From NCBI GenBank assembly GCA_003453555.1, contig DMLA01000028.1, forward strand, positions 1-9,858: a stretch of DNA of 9,858 bases. Reading direction: 5' to 3'. The stretch is from Chloroflexota bacterium. GTDB taxonomy: Bacteria > Chloroflexota > Anaerolineae > UBA7937. The position numbers and the translations under genes were made by a program. Shown in pieces: positions 1 through 6,522 of the stretch. The first letter of the stretch is position 1, and each line of letters opens with the position of its first letter. The notes below the pieces were generated by a model. That model was not told where the DNA came from, did no database searches, and saw only the letters and a program-made list of their open reading frames with translations.

Positions 1-762
1 CTGGGGGAAGAGGTTCATCAGATGGCAGATTTCGTCCGGCAGGGCGGAAGAGACAGGAAGCCCCAAACTCTTCGCTTCCTCAAAGGTGATGGGGTAATCG
101 TGAGTCCATTGACCACAACTGAGAGCGTCGGCTAGCTCCTCCGCCTTCTCCAGGGGCATCTTGTTGGCACTCAAGATATCTACCAAGCAGGAGCGCACCT
201 GCTTCTGGGCCTTGCGCGCTATGTCGGCGAGGATGAGGGTCTCGTCGTCCATCTCATTGATATCCTTCACCTGGGAGACGGTGAGGATGGAAGCGGCAGG
301 GTATTTCCCCAACTGGGGGTCAACAGGGCCCAAAACCGCGTTCTCATCCATCACGATCTCGTCGGCAGCCAGGGCCACGAAGGTCCCTCCAGACATAGCA
401 TAATGGGGCACGAAGGCGGTCACCTTAGCCTTATGCTTGATCAGGGCATGGGCTATCTGCTCCGCCGCCAATACCAAGCCCCCGGGGGTATGGAGGACGA
501 TATCGATGGGCATATCCTCGGGTGTCAGCCGGATGGCCCGCAGTATCTGCTCCGAATCCTCGATATCGATATACCGAGAGAAGGATATCCCCAGGAAACT
601 CAAAGCCTCTTGACGATGGATAAGGGTGATGAGCCGAGAACCCCTCTTCTTCTCGAAGTGTCGCATGAGGCGTTGGCGGCTCATGTCCACGAGTTTGCGG
701 TTCATGGCCGGGATCAAGCTGGAGATGATGAGAAAGAGCCAAAAGATACTGAAAATATCCAT
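1..762 (-). CDS. Membrane-anchored Clp-fold serine protease, SDH/DUF114 family (partial, C-terminus off the left edge)
   Basis: The frame runs from an ATG at 762 to the window edge without a stop, giving 254 residues. The family is usually a little under 300 residues, so only the C-terminal tail is missing. Residues 1-18 are hydrophobic (FSIFWLFLIISSLIPAM) and followed by a basic stretch, consistent with one N-terminal membrane anchor. The ClpP/SppA-like core is clear: HTPGG at 91-95, the nucleophile motif AMSGGT with Ser124, then AADEIV, LGPVDPQLG at 144-152 and, near the end, GQWTHDYPIT at 217-226. These motifs match the serine dehydrogenase proteinase family (SDH_sah), related to SppA and to archaeal stomatin-cleaving proteases. 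His91 and Lys166 are candidate partners of Ser124, but I cannot assign them from sequence alone. The start is supported by AGGAGGT at 771-777, 8 bases upstream. Substrate unknown. It lies downstream of the proline operon after a gap of about 255 bases, and a functional link is not evident. Confidence 0.88.
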   Translation of the reverse strand, partial: MDIFSIFWLFLIISSLIPAMNRKLVDMSRQRLMRHFEKKRGSRLITLIHRQEALSFLGISFSRYIDIEDSEQILRAIRLTPEDMPIDIVLHTPGGLVLAAEQIAHALIKHKAKVTAFVPHYAMSGGTFVALAADEIVMDENAVLGPVDPQLGKYPAASILTVSQVKDINEMDDETLILADIARKAQKQVRSCLVDILSANKMPLEKAEELADALSCGQWTHDYPITFEEAKSLGLPVSSALPDEICHLMNLFPQ

Positions 763-770
763 CCTTAACC

Positions 771-777
771 ACCTCCT
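771..777 (-). promoter_or_regulatory. Ribosome binding site of the SDH-family protease
   Basis: A perfect AGGAGGT (minus strand) lies 8 bases before the ATG at 762. It fixes that start and indicates that the gene is translated independently of anything upstream. Confidence 0.75.
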
Positions 778-791
778 CAAGAATATGAGCG

Positions 792-1017
792 TTAACCATT
801 TACCCTTGAGATCTCTGCCAACTCTTCATCGGAAGGCTCGGTTACGATCTACCCCTCGATATCCAGCGTGGGGATGGATTGGACGATCCCCTCCCAGGTA
901 TCCTGGTCGGGGTTGAGGCCATAGGGACTCACCTCCGCGTAGCGGAGGGCCATCCGCTACTTCCGCTACTCCAGGCTCTTCCCCGTGCTGGGCGTCCTCT
1001 CCAGGCCATCCTCCTCG
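792..1017 (-). pseudogene. Stop-interrupted coding-like frame between P5C dehydrogenase and the protease
   Basis: One minus-strand frame (codons starting at 1017) reads as protein-like sequence broken by three in-frame TAG codons, near 966, 957 and 851-849, and closes with TAA at 794-792. The longest piece has an ATG at 953 and encodes 34 residues, beginning MALRYAEVSPYGLNP and ending TLDIEG. After the third TAG come 18 more codons reading IVTEPSDEELAEISRVNG. Third codon positions are strongly G/C up to the third TAG, as in the neighbouring genes, and less so after it. No family is recognised and no good ribosome binding site precedes the ATG at 953. It may be a decayed gene remnant, a very short real ORF (953-849), or chance in GC-rich DNA. 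Confidence 0.25.
932..969. repeat. Overlapping palindromes and a direct repeat after the P5C dehydrogenase gene
   Basis: On the plus strand, CCTCCGC-GTA-GCGGAGG (932-948) is a perfect 7-bp stem with a 3-base loop. It overlaps a second perfect stem, GTAGCGGA-GGGCCA-TCCGCTAC (939-960, 8 bp). A further copy of TCCGCTAC follows at 962-969. The two hairpins share bases and cannot form together. They lie about 50-90 bases downstream of the P5C dehydrogenase stop. No T-run follows on either strand, so a standard intrinsic terminator is not supported. A role in mRNA 3'-end protection or as a small interspersed palindromic repeat is possible. Confidence 0.6.
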
Positions 1018-2565
1018 TCAGAGCCGCTCCGAGATAGATTTGGCTTGGGTGAAGAGCAAGAGATAGTCTCGGCCCCCGGCTTTGGAGTCGGTGCCGCTCA
1101 TATTGAAGCCTCCAAAAGGCTCCACCCCCACCAGGGCCCCGGTGCATTTGCGGTTGAAGTAGAGGTTGCCCACATGAAACTCTCGGCGGGCCCGCTCTAG
1201 ATGCTCCCGGTTGCGGCTATAGACCGACCCCGTCAAACCATACTCGGTGGCGTTGGCTATCTCTAGAGCGTGAGCGAAATCTCGGGCTTTTGTAATGGAA
1301 AGCACCGGCCCGAAGATCTCCTCCTGGGCGATGCGGGCCTCGGGAGGCACCTCCCCGAAGATGGTGGGCTGGATAAAGTAACCTTCCTCTCTGGCTCGCT
1401 GGCCACCCCTCAATAACTTGGCCTCCTTTTTCCCGATCTCGATATACCCCATTATCTTGTCAAAGGCCGCTTGGTCGATGACCGGCCCTAGGTAGTTATG
1501 GGGGTCTGTCACCGGGCCAATGGTGAGTTTCTCCGTCAGGGCCACCACCCTCTCCACCACCTGGTCATAAACATCCTGCAAGATGATGGCTCGAGAGCCA
1601 GCGGAGCATTTCTGCCCCTGGTACCCGAAAGCAGAGGTCACGATCCCTTCCGCGGCCGCCTCCAGGTCGGCACTGGAATCGACCACCACCGCATCCTTCC
1701 CTCCCATCTCTAGGATGGTGCGCTTGATCCAAATCTGGCCGGTTTGAGGCTTGGCCGCAAGTTCATTGATCCGCAGCCCCACCTCCTTGGAACCGGTGAA
1801 AGTGATGAACCGGGTCTTGGGGTGTGTGACCAAGGTATCACCTATCACCCCGCCTGGGCCAGGGAGGAAGTTCACCACCCCTGGGGGGAGGCTCACCTCT
1901 TCCAATATCTCCATGAACTTGGCGGCTATGGTAGGCGAGGTGGAGGCCGGCTTCAAGACCACCGTATTACCCGCCACCACCGAGGCCATGGTCATGCCTA
2001 CCATGATGGAACAGGGGAAGTTCCAGGGAGAGATGACCGCCCCCACCCCCAGAGGGATATAGACCAGTTCGTTTTCCACCCCTTCCATGGTGGTCACCGG
2101 CTGGGGCAAAGCCAAGCGAAGCATCTGGCGACCATAGAACTCCAGAAAGTCTATCGCCTCAGCGGTGTCGGCATCCGCTTCCACCCAGTTCTTGCCCACC
2201 TCGTAGACCATCCAGGCGTCGAACTCGAGCCTTCGCCGTCTTAGTTCAGCCGCCGCTTTGAAGAGGTAACGGGCTCGCACCTCTGGCTCCATCCCCTTCC
2301 ATCCCTGGAACGCCTCGTTAGCCACCTCTATCGCTCGCTTAGCCGCCCCCTGGTCCGCCTGGGCGAACCTTCCGACCACCTGCCGGGGGTTAGCGGGGTT
2401 TGTAGAGTCGAACCACTCGCCCGTCTCCACCCTCTCCCCACCGATGATGAGAGGGTAGCCTTTACCCAGTTCGGACTCCACCTGGGCCAAGGCGTTCTCC
2501 ATCGCCTCCCTGTTGGCTGGCTGGGAGAAATCGATTAAGGGCTCGTTCTTGAACTCGGGTCTCAT
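1018..2565 (-). CDS. 1-pyrroline-5-carboxylate (glutamate semialdehyde) dehydrogenase
   Basis: This 515-residue protein belongs to the aldehyde dehydrogenase superfamily and resembles the P5C dehydrogenase branch (RocA/PruA type) in length and motifs. It oxidises glutamate semialdehyde to glutamate with NAD+, the second step of proline degradation, in the cytoplasm. Visible catalytic features: oxyanion Asn182 in SPWNFP, Lys205 in VLKPA for cofactor binding, the Rossmann FTGSKEVG at 256-263, general base Glu286 in LEMGGKD, nucleophile Cys320 in GQKCSAGSR, and Glu416 in QEEIFGP. The C-terminal EPFGGFNMSGTDSKAGG region is typical of the P5C dehydrogenase group. The ATG at 2565 is preceded by AAGGGAG at 2572-2578 with a suitable 6-base spacing. 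It starts 39 bases after the proline dehydrogenase stop, so the two form an operon and probably channel P5C/semialdehyde between them. The name rocA or pruA would both be used; I leave the symbol empty because the choice is arbitrary. Confidence 0.95.
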   Translation of the reverse strand: MRPEFKNEPLIDFSQPANREAMENALAQVESELGKGYPLIIGGERVETGEWFDSTNPANPRQVVGRFAQADQGAAKRAIEVANEAFQGWKGMEPEVRARYLFKAAAELRRRRLEFDAWMVYEVGKNWVEADADTAEAIDFLEFYGRQMLRLALPQPVTTMEGVENELVYIPLGVGAVISPWNFPCSIMVGMTMASVVAGNTVVLKPASTSPTIAAKFMEILEEVSLPPGVVNFLPGPGGVIGDTLVTHPKTRFITFTGSKEVGLRINELAAKPQTGQIWIKRTILEMGGKDAVVVDSSADLEAAAEGIVTSAFGYQGQKCSAGSRAIILQDVYDQVVERVVALTEKLTIGPVTDPHNYLGPVIDQAAFDKIMGYIEIGKKEAKLLRGGQRAREEGYFIQPTIFGEVPPEARIAQEEIFGPVLSITKARDFAHALEIANATEYGLTGSVYSRNREHLERARREFHVGNLYFNRKCTGALVGVEPFGGFNMSGTDSKAGGRDYLLLFTQAKSISERL

Positions 2566-2604
2566 CTGTAACTCCCTTCTAATCTCCAGGCTCCGTTAAC
2601 CGGA

Positions 2605-3537
2605 CTAGGCCTTAAAGAGGTTCCCCAAAAGAAAGAGGAGGTTGGCTGGCCGCTCAGCCAAGCGGCGCATAAAATAGGGATACCAAGAATCACCATAAGG
2701 GACATAGGCCCGAACCCGATAACCTTGGTCTGCTAACTCCTGCTGTAACCGAGGGCGGATGCCGTAAAGCATCTGAAACTCGAACTCCTCCTTGCCGATA
2801 CCCTCTTTTTGGACGTGCTCCTTGCACCAGTCGATGATCTTCTCGTCGTGGGTGGCTAGAGCCGGGTAGCATCCCGCCTTCCTCGCCTCTTCGGTGAGGA
2901 GCATCTCCGTCAGTTTTATCAGGTTAGCGTCCACATCCCTCTTATCGGGGAAGGCGATGTGGGGCGGCTCATCGTAAGCCCCTTTGCACAGACGGACGTT
3001 TAGCCCCTGGGGTATCATCTGCCGCACATCATCCTCTGAACGATAAAGGTAGGACTGGATGGCGATCCCCACGTTGTCGTACCTCTGCCGCAAGGCTCTA
3101 TAGACCTGGATCGTCCTCTCCGTATGGGGCGAGCCCTCCATATCTATCCGCACAAAGATGCCGTGCCTTTTGGCTTTCTCCACGATCTGGGCTACGTTCC
3201 CTTCGCAGAAACTTTGATCGATATCCAGCCCCATCTGGGTGAGTTTGAGGCTCACTCCCGAATCCACTCCCGACTCCGCCAAACCGTCCAAGGCTCTCAG
3301 GTACTCCTCCGCCGCCTGGCGGGCCTCCTCTTTGGAGGTGACGTTCTCCCCCAAGTGGTCAATGGTGGTCAGGATCCCCCTCTGGTTCAAAGAGCTGATC
3401 ACCTCTATCGCTTCTTCCAGGGTCTCCCCAGCCACGAAGCGACGACTCATCCGCCGGGAGACACTGAACCCGATGATGAAATCTTGAAGGGTCGTGCTGC
3501 GGGAAAGACGTATAAGCAGGCTTCTCAAGAGTGACAT
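2605..3537 (-). CDS. Proline dehydrogenase (monofunctional, FAD-dependent)
   Basis: It oxidises L-proline to 1-pyrroline-5-carboxylate, passing electrons to FAD and then to the quinone pool. From the ATG at 3537 the protein has 310 residues, the size of short Thermus-type PRODH enzymes. Conserved blocks of the TIM-barrel domain are in order: DHLGE (60-64), SLKLTQMGLD (96-105), RIDMEG (130-135), IQSYLYRS (160-167), VRLCKGAY (181-188), ATHD (228-231), QMLYGIRP (255-262), and the substrate-carboxylate motif YFMRRLAERPAN (288-299) with Arg291 and Arg292. An in-frame TTG at 3567 would add ten residues, but AGGGAGG at 3543-3548 sits at ideal spacing for the ATG at 3537, which I prefer. The first gene after a visible promoter, it is followed by P5C dehydrogenase. 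The two make the full proline-to-glutamate route as separate proteins rather than the fused PutA. Confidence 0.95.
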   Translation of the reverse strand: MSLLRSLLIRLSRSTTLQDFIIGFSVSRRMSRRFVAGETLEEAIEVISSLNQRGILTTIDHLGENVTSKEEARQAAEEYLRALDGLAESGVDSGVSLKLTQMGLDIDQSFCEGNVAQIVEKAKRHGIFVRIDMEGSPHTERTIQVYRALRQRYDNVGIAIQSYLYRSEDDVRQMIPQGLNVRLCKGAYDEPPHIAFPDKRDVDANLIKLTEMLLTEEARKAGCYPALATHDEKIIDWCKEHVQKEGIGKEEFEFQMLYGIRPRLQQELADQGYRVRAYVPYGDSWYPYFMRRLAERPANLLFLLGNLFKA

Positions 3538-3542
3538 CCAAT

Positions 3543-3548
3543 CCTCCC
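3543..3548 (-). promoter_or_regulatory. Ribosome binding site that sets the proline dehydrogenase start
   Basis: AGGGAGG lies five bases before the ATG at 3537 and begins two bases after the 3' arm of the leader hairpin. It falls inside the TTG-initiated extended frame, which argues against that longer start. Confidence 0.7.
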
Positions 3549-3550
3549 TT

Positions 3551-3585
3551 GGATCGTTTCTCCACAACTATGTGAAACCAGATCC
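3551..3585 (-). promoter_or_regulatory. Leader hairpin upstream of proline dehydrogenase
   Basis: In the minus-strand transcript, GGATC (3585-3581) pairs with GATCC (3555-3551), and GTTTC (3578-3574) pairs with GAAAC (3560-3556). A 2-base bulge separates the two stems. ACA and TGT can close a TAGT tetraloop at the top, with a GGA bulge. The stem ends two bases before the ribosome binding site, so it could modulate access of the ribosome or stabilise the 5' end. No known riboswitch class is recognised. Confidence 0.5.
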
Positions 3586-3604
3586 TTGCTGTTTGCTATA
3601 GTTT

Positions 3605-3613
3605 ATTATATCA
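3605..3613 (-). promoter_or_regulatory. Extended -10 promoter of the proline catabolic operon
   Basis: The minus strand reads TGATATAAT, a perfect -10 hexamer with the TGn extension. No good -35 is seen at 17 bases (ATCTCT), as is common for extended -10 promoters. Transcription would start near 3597, leaving a leader of about 60 bases before the ATG at 3537. Confidence 0.6.
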
Positions 3614-3654
3614 CAAATGACTCCGGCAGAGATAAAGGGACTCTATCACTTGTG
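3609..3654 (-). promoter_or_regulatory. Repeat pair flanking the -35 region: candidate operator
   Basis: CACAAGTGA (3654-3646) and TCATTTGTG (3620-3612) form an inverted repeat with one mismatch. Read the other way, the same segments are direct repeats of CAnnnGTGATA spaced 35 bases apart. The downstream copy overlaps the -10 element. This placement suits a repressor or activator that controls the proline operon, but the regulator is not in the window. Confidence 0.35.
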
Positions 3655-3697
3655 GGAGCCTCCCTTGCCAGAACACAAAAGTGGATATAGCCCCTAA

Positions 3698-4717
3698 CTA
3701 GAGACTGAGCGGCGATCTGTCAAGCCCTGCCTGAACGAGGGGCAGATCGGCCATAGTCACCAGGCCCGGCGGCGCATCGACCACCCGAGGGATGGCGTTC
3801 ACCACCATAGCCGCGGTAGCGATATCGCCATGCACTCCCTCCATAGTTAACTTGATAGAGGGTCTCCCCTCCACGGAGATAGTATCTCTTGCTCCCTCCA
3901 GACCCACACATATCTCTAGGTCGAGGGTTATCACCTCTTGCCCATCCTTGATCCCCCGCCCGATCTGATGCACACCCGCTACTTGACCTGCTCCCACCTC
4001 CAAGAACTGGGTGCGCATCGGCCGCTCAGCGATCACCGGCTCCAGACTCTCCTCTATGGCTTCCAGTTCCCAACCCAGGGCTCCGGCGATGAGGGCCACC
4101 GACTCCCGCAAGCCTATATGTCCCACCCGGCGAGCCTTCACCCCCTCCTGGAACTGAGCCCGGGTGAGCCCTGCCCCCGCCTTCCGCTGCAGGCTGAGCC
4201 GGCGGCGACCAGCATCCACCCTCCGCCAAACATGGATCCTGTGGACCTCCTGGCAAACCCCGGTGATAACTAGAGGTAGGGTATCCATTATGAACCCGGG
4301 ATTGACACCGGTACCCAAAACTGTAACCCCCCGTTCCTTAGCCAGGGTGTCGATCTCGACCGCAAGTTTGGGGTGCTGAGCCGCGGGGTAGGCTAGTTCC
4401 TCACAGGTGGAGACTATGTTGAGGCCAGCGCTGATAACCTCTCGCAACTGGGGGATCACCTTCTCCAAAAAGGAGTCTGTGGAATGGAGGACCACCTCGG
4501 CCTCTCTCCCCTCCAGAGCGGAAGCCAAGGTCTTGGAGACGGGTATATCTAAAGGTCGGTCGAGACCGATCACCCGACCCAGGTCCCGGCCCGCTTTTCC
4601 CTCGTCGATATCGATGGCCGCCACAGACCGCATCCCTTCCCTGGAAAGGACTAGCCTGGCTATCTGGCTACCGATGGCTCCCAGTCCATAATGGATGACC
4701 CGGATCCCCCCAGACAC
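3698..4717 (-). CDS. 2,4-diaminopentanoate dehydrogenase-like NAD(P)-dependent oxidoreductase
   Basis: The protein has 339 residues, with an N-terminal Rossmann fold (HYGLGAIGSQIA, GxGxxG at 11-16) and an acidic IDID at 35-38 after the second strand. It resembles the DapB-like fold of 2,4-diaminopentanoate dehydrogenase (Ord), including STCEELAYP (103-111), GTGVNPGFIMDT (135-146), GHIGLRES (199-206), and the C-terminal block HGDIATAAMVVNAIP (296-310) followed by PGLVTMADLP. Ord acts in oxidative ornithine breakdown, deaminating 2,4-diaminopentanoate to 2-amino-4-oxopentanoate. The usual partners, ornithine 4,5-aminomutase and the OrtAB thiolase, are not in this window, so the true substrate is open. 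Related enzymes could act on other amino or imino acids. The start is GTG at 4717 with a strong GGAGGGG site just upstream, 16 bases after the dppA-like stop, so it is co-transcribed with that gene. The proline operon that follows has its own promoter. Confidence 0.75.
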   Translation of the reverse strand: MSGGIRVIHYGLGAIGSQIARLVLSREGMRSVAAIDIDEGKAGRDLGRVIGLDRPLDIPVSKTLASALEGREAEVVLHSTDSFLEKVIPQLREVISAGLNIVSTCEELAYPAAQHPKLAVEIDTLAKERGVTVLGTGVNPGFIMDTLPLVITGVCQEVHRIHVWRRVDAGRRRLSLQRKAGAGLTRAQFQEGVKARRVGHIGLRESVALIAGALGWELEAIEESLEPVIAERPMRTQFLEVGAGQVAGVHQIGRGIKDGQEVITLDLEICVGLEGARDTISVEGRPSIKLTMEGVHGDIATAAMVVNAIPRVVDAPPGLVTMADLPLVQAGLDRSPLSL

Positions 4718-4733
4718 GCTCCCCTCCCCAAGA

Positions 4734-5543
4734 TCATTGAGCCACTAGGCTGTTCATAGCCCGGAAGACCTTGTAGACGGTCAAATAGTCATCATCAGTG
4801 TACTCCACACGGCGGCCCTCAAGACGCACCACGCCGGGGATCAGTTCGGCCATCTCACTCTGTACCCCTCTTGCGAAATCCACGGTCAAAGTGAGGGGAG
4901 GAGAGAGACTAAAGGGCTCCCCACCTCTCTCCAAAGCCCTCTCTGCCGCCTCCCTGATCAGTTGTTGAGCCCTTTGCGGCGACAGGCACTTGGCGGCCCG
5001 AGTACCATACCCCTCTTTGACGATCACTGTCTCCAAGGAAGACCCCAGAAGGACCTTAGCCTCCTCCGCTAGCAACCTATCCCCTGTGACCAAAACCACA
5101 GGCACACCAAAGTAGCCGGCCAGAGCGGCGTTGAGCCCTGTCTCACCTATCGGCTCTCCGTTGAGTCTCACCTGATAGATACGGCCGCTAACGGTATGAG
5201 CGATGACGCTATCTTTCGTCCCTGCCTGAGCATGGTATCCGATGAAGAAGACGGCGTCGAAGGTTCCGTCTATCCCTTGCATCATACCCCAAGGCCTGGG
5301 CCAACCGGATATAAGTTGGGCCTGGGGGTTCAACCCCTCGATGAGGATATTCCGTCCTTCTCCATGGGCGTCATTAACCACGATCTCCCTCGCTCCGCCA
5401 ACCAACGCCCCCTCGATAGCCGCATTAGCCTCCTCGGTCATAAGTTTGCGAGCCCGTTCATACTCCTTGTCGCCCATGTGGGTTTGTTCGCTGCTCACTA
5501 CTCCAGAGATACCCTCCATATCGCAGGAGATATAGACTTTCAT
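4734..5543 (-). CDS. dppA: D-aminopeptidase, M55 family (DppA-like zinc peptidase)
   Basis: The 269-residue protein matches the DppA family, which cleaves D-amino acids such as D-Ala from short peptides (D-Ala-D-Ala in Bacillus). The N-terminal MKVYISCDMEGISG carries the zinc ligands Asp8 and Glu10. His60 in NDAHGEG, His104 in GYHAQAG and Glu134 in GETGLNA complete the dinuclear zinc site, and His116 in IAHT matches the catalytic histidine. Numbering from the ATG at 5543 lines up almost exactly with B. subtilis DppA (8, 10, 60, 104, 133, 115). That, plus GGGTGGAG just upstream, favours this start over the in-frame ATG at 5558. The ATG follows the upstream dehydratase stop by one base (TAAAATG), indicating translational coupling. 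Bacillus dppA sits with a dipeptide transporter; here the nearest transporter is of the nucleoside/sugar type. DppA enzymes are cytoplasmic decamers. Confidence 0.92.
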   Translation of the reverse strand: MKVYISCDMEGISGVVSSEQTHMGDKEYERARKLMTEEANAAIEGALVGGAREIVVNDAHGEGRNILIEGLNPQAQLISGWPRPWGMMQGIDGTFDAVFFIGYHAQAGTKDSVIAHTVSGRIYQVRLNGEPIGETGLNAALAGYFGVPVVLVTGDRLLAEEAKVLLGSSLETVIVKEGYGTRAAKCLSPQRAQQLIREAAERALERGGEPFSLSPPLTLTVDFARGVQSEMAELIPGVVRLEGRRVEYTDDDYLTVYKVFRAMNSLVAQ

Positions 5544-5544
5544 T

Positions 5545-6522
5545 TTACTCCACCCCATAACGCTCAGCCATTATCTGGAAGAGGAGATCGGTGTCGATGT
5601 TGCCCCCCGAGAGGATCGTCGCCACCTTCTTGCCCTCAAGGTCGATCTTCCCCGCGAGAAGCGCCGCTACACCTACGGCCCCAGACCCCTCCACTACCAG
5701 TTGGGCCGATTCCAGCAAGGCGAAGACCGCACTCCTGATCTCCTCTTCATTCACAATGAGGATCTCGTCCACTAGACCTTTGATGATCTCGAAGGGCAAG
5801 CGGCCGAAACCGCCAGCCAGACCATCGGCGATGGTGGGGGCAGCCTCATACCTCTCGTAGGGATGTCCATCCCTCAGGGAGAGGTAAGCCGCTGGCGAAG
5901 CCTGGGGCTGGATGCCGATCACCCTCACCCGGGGGTTGATCGTCTTGGCGGCGATAGCCACCCCGGAGATAAGGCCGCCGCCTCCTACAGGCACCAGAAG
6001 CGCTTCCACCTTCGGTAGGTTGCTCATGATCTCCAGCCCCACAGTGCCCTGCCCAGCGATAGCCTCCGCATCCTCATAAGCGTGGATATAGGTAGCCCCT
6101 TGCTTCCGGGCGAATTCCTGTGCTATCAAATCCGCCTCATCGTAGTCCTTGCCCTCCAGAAAGAGTTGCCCTTCGAACCCTTGTAACTTCTCCACCTTCG
6201 ACCGAGGAGCGTTGGTGGGAACGAAGACGGTCGCCTTCAAGCCACCGAGGGCCCGAGCAGCATAGAAGACCCCCAGTCCGTGGTTCCCCGAGGAGGCGGT
6301 AACTAAGCCCTTGGCCCTTTCCACCTCCGAGAGGCTAGCCACCTTGTTGGTGGCCCCCCGCACTTTGAAGGAGCCGGTCTTCTGCCAATTCTCCAGTTTC
6401 AAATAGAGTTGGCAGCCGGTTTTACGGCTGAGGAGAGGGGAATACTCTAAAGGTGTCCTCCTTATGAGATCCCCCAGATTCCGTTGAGCAGCCAAAATAT
6501 CTCTAAAGGAAGGCTTGATCAT
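5545..6522 (-). CDS. Threonine/serine dehydratase-like PLP enzyme (fold type II)
   Basis: The 325-residue protein has the full set of fold type II motifs. Counting from the ATG at 6534, the PLP-binding Lys57 lies in KTGSFKVRGA, with SSGNHG (81-86) for the substrate carboxylate, the phosphate-binding loop VGGGGL (183-188), and SGGN (309-312) near the cofactor ring nitrogen. It is single-domain with no C-terminal ACT region, so it resembles catabolic threonine dehydratases (threonine to 2-oxobutyrate plus ammonia) or serine racemase/hydroxyaspartate dehydratase relatives, which share these motifs. The SSGNHG form occurs in both, so the exact reaction is uncertain. I chose the ATG at 6522 because GGAGGA (6532-6527) stands at the right distance; the ATG at 6534 has no good site. 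The stop TAA is one base from the dppA-like start. Together with that peptidase it could process freed amino acids. Confidence 0.88.
   Translation of the reverse strand: MIKPSFRDILAAQRNLGDLIRRTPLEYSPLLSRKTGCQLYLKLENWQKTGSFKVRGATNKVASLSEVERAKGLVTASSGNHGLGVFYAARALGGLKATVFVPTNAPRSKVEKLQGFEGQLFLEGKDYDEADLIAQEFARKQGATYIHAYEDAEAIAGQGTVGLEIMSNLPKVEALLVPVGGGGLISGVAIAAKTINPRVRVIGIQPQASPAAYLSLRDGHPYERYEAAPTIADGLAGGFGRLPFEIIKGLVDEILIVNEEEIRSAVFALLESAQLVVEGSGAVGVAALLAGKIDLEGKKVATILSGGNIDTDLLFQIMAERYGVE

Noticed and set aside
403..768. A 121-residue plus-strand ORF opposite the protease gene
   Set aside because: Lies fully antisense to a frame with clear catalytic motifs, and its sequence has no recognisable domain.
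792..1017. Amber (TAG) codon reassignment, e.g. pyrrolysine
   Set aside because: TAG ends three well-defined genes in this window at family-typical lengths, so general recoding is unlikely; decay is simpler.
3537..3567. TTG start at 3567 that would extend proline dehydrogenase by ten residues
   Set aside because: The ribosome binding site at 3543-3548 serves the ATG at 3537, and the extension would be encoded by the leader hairpin.
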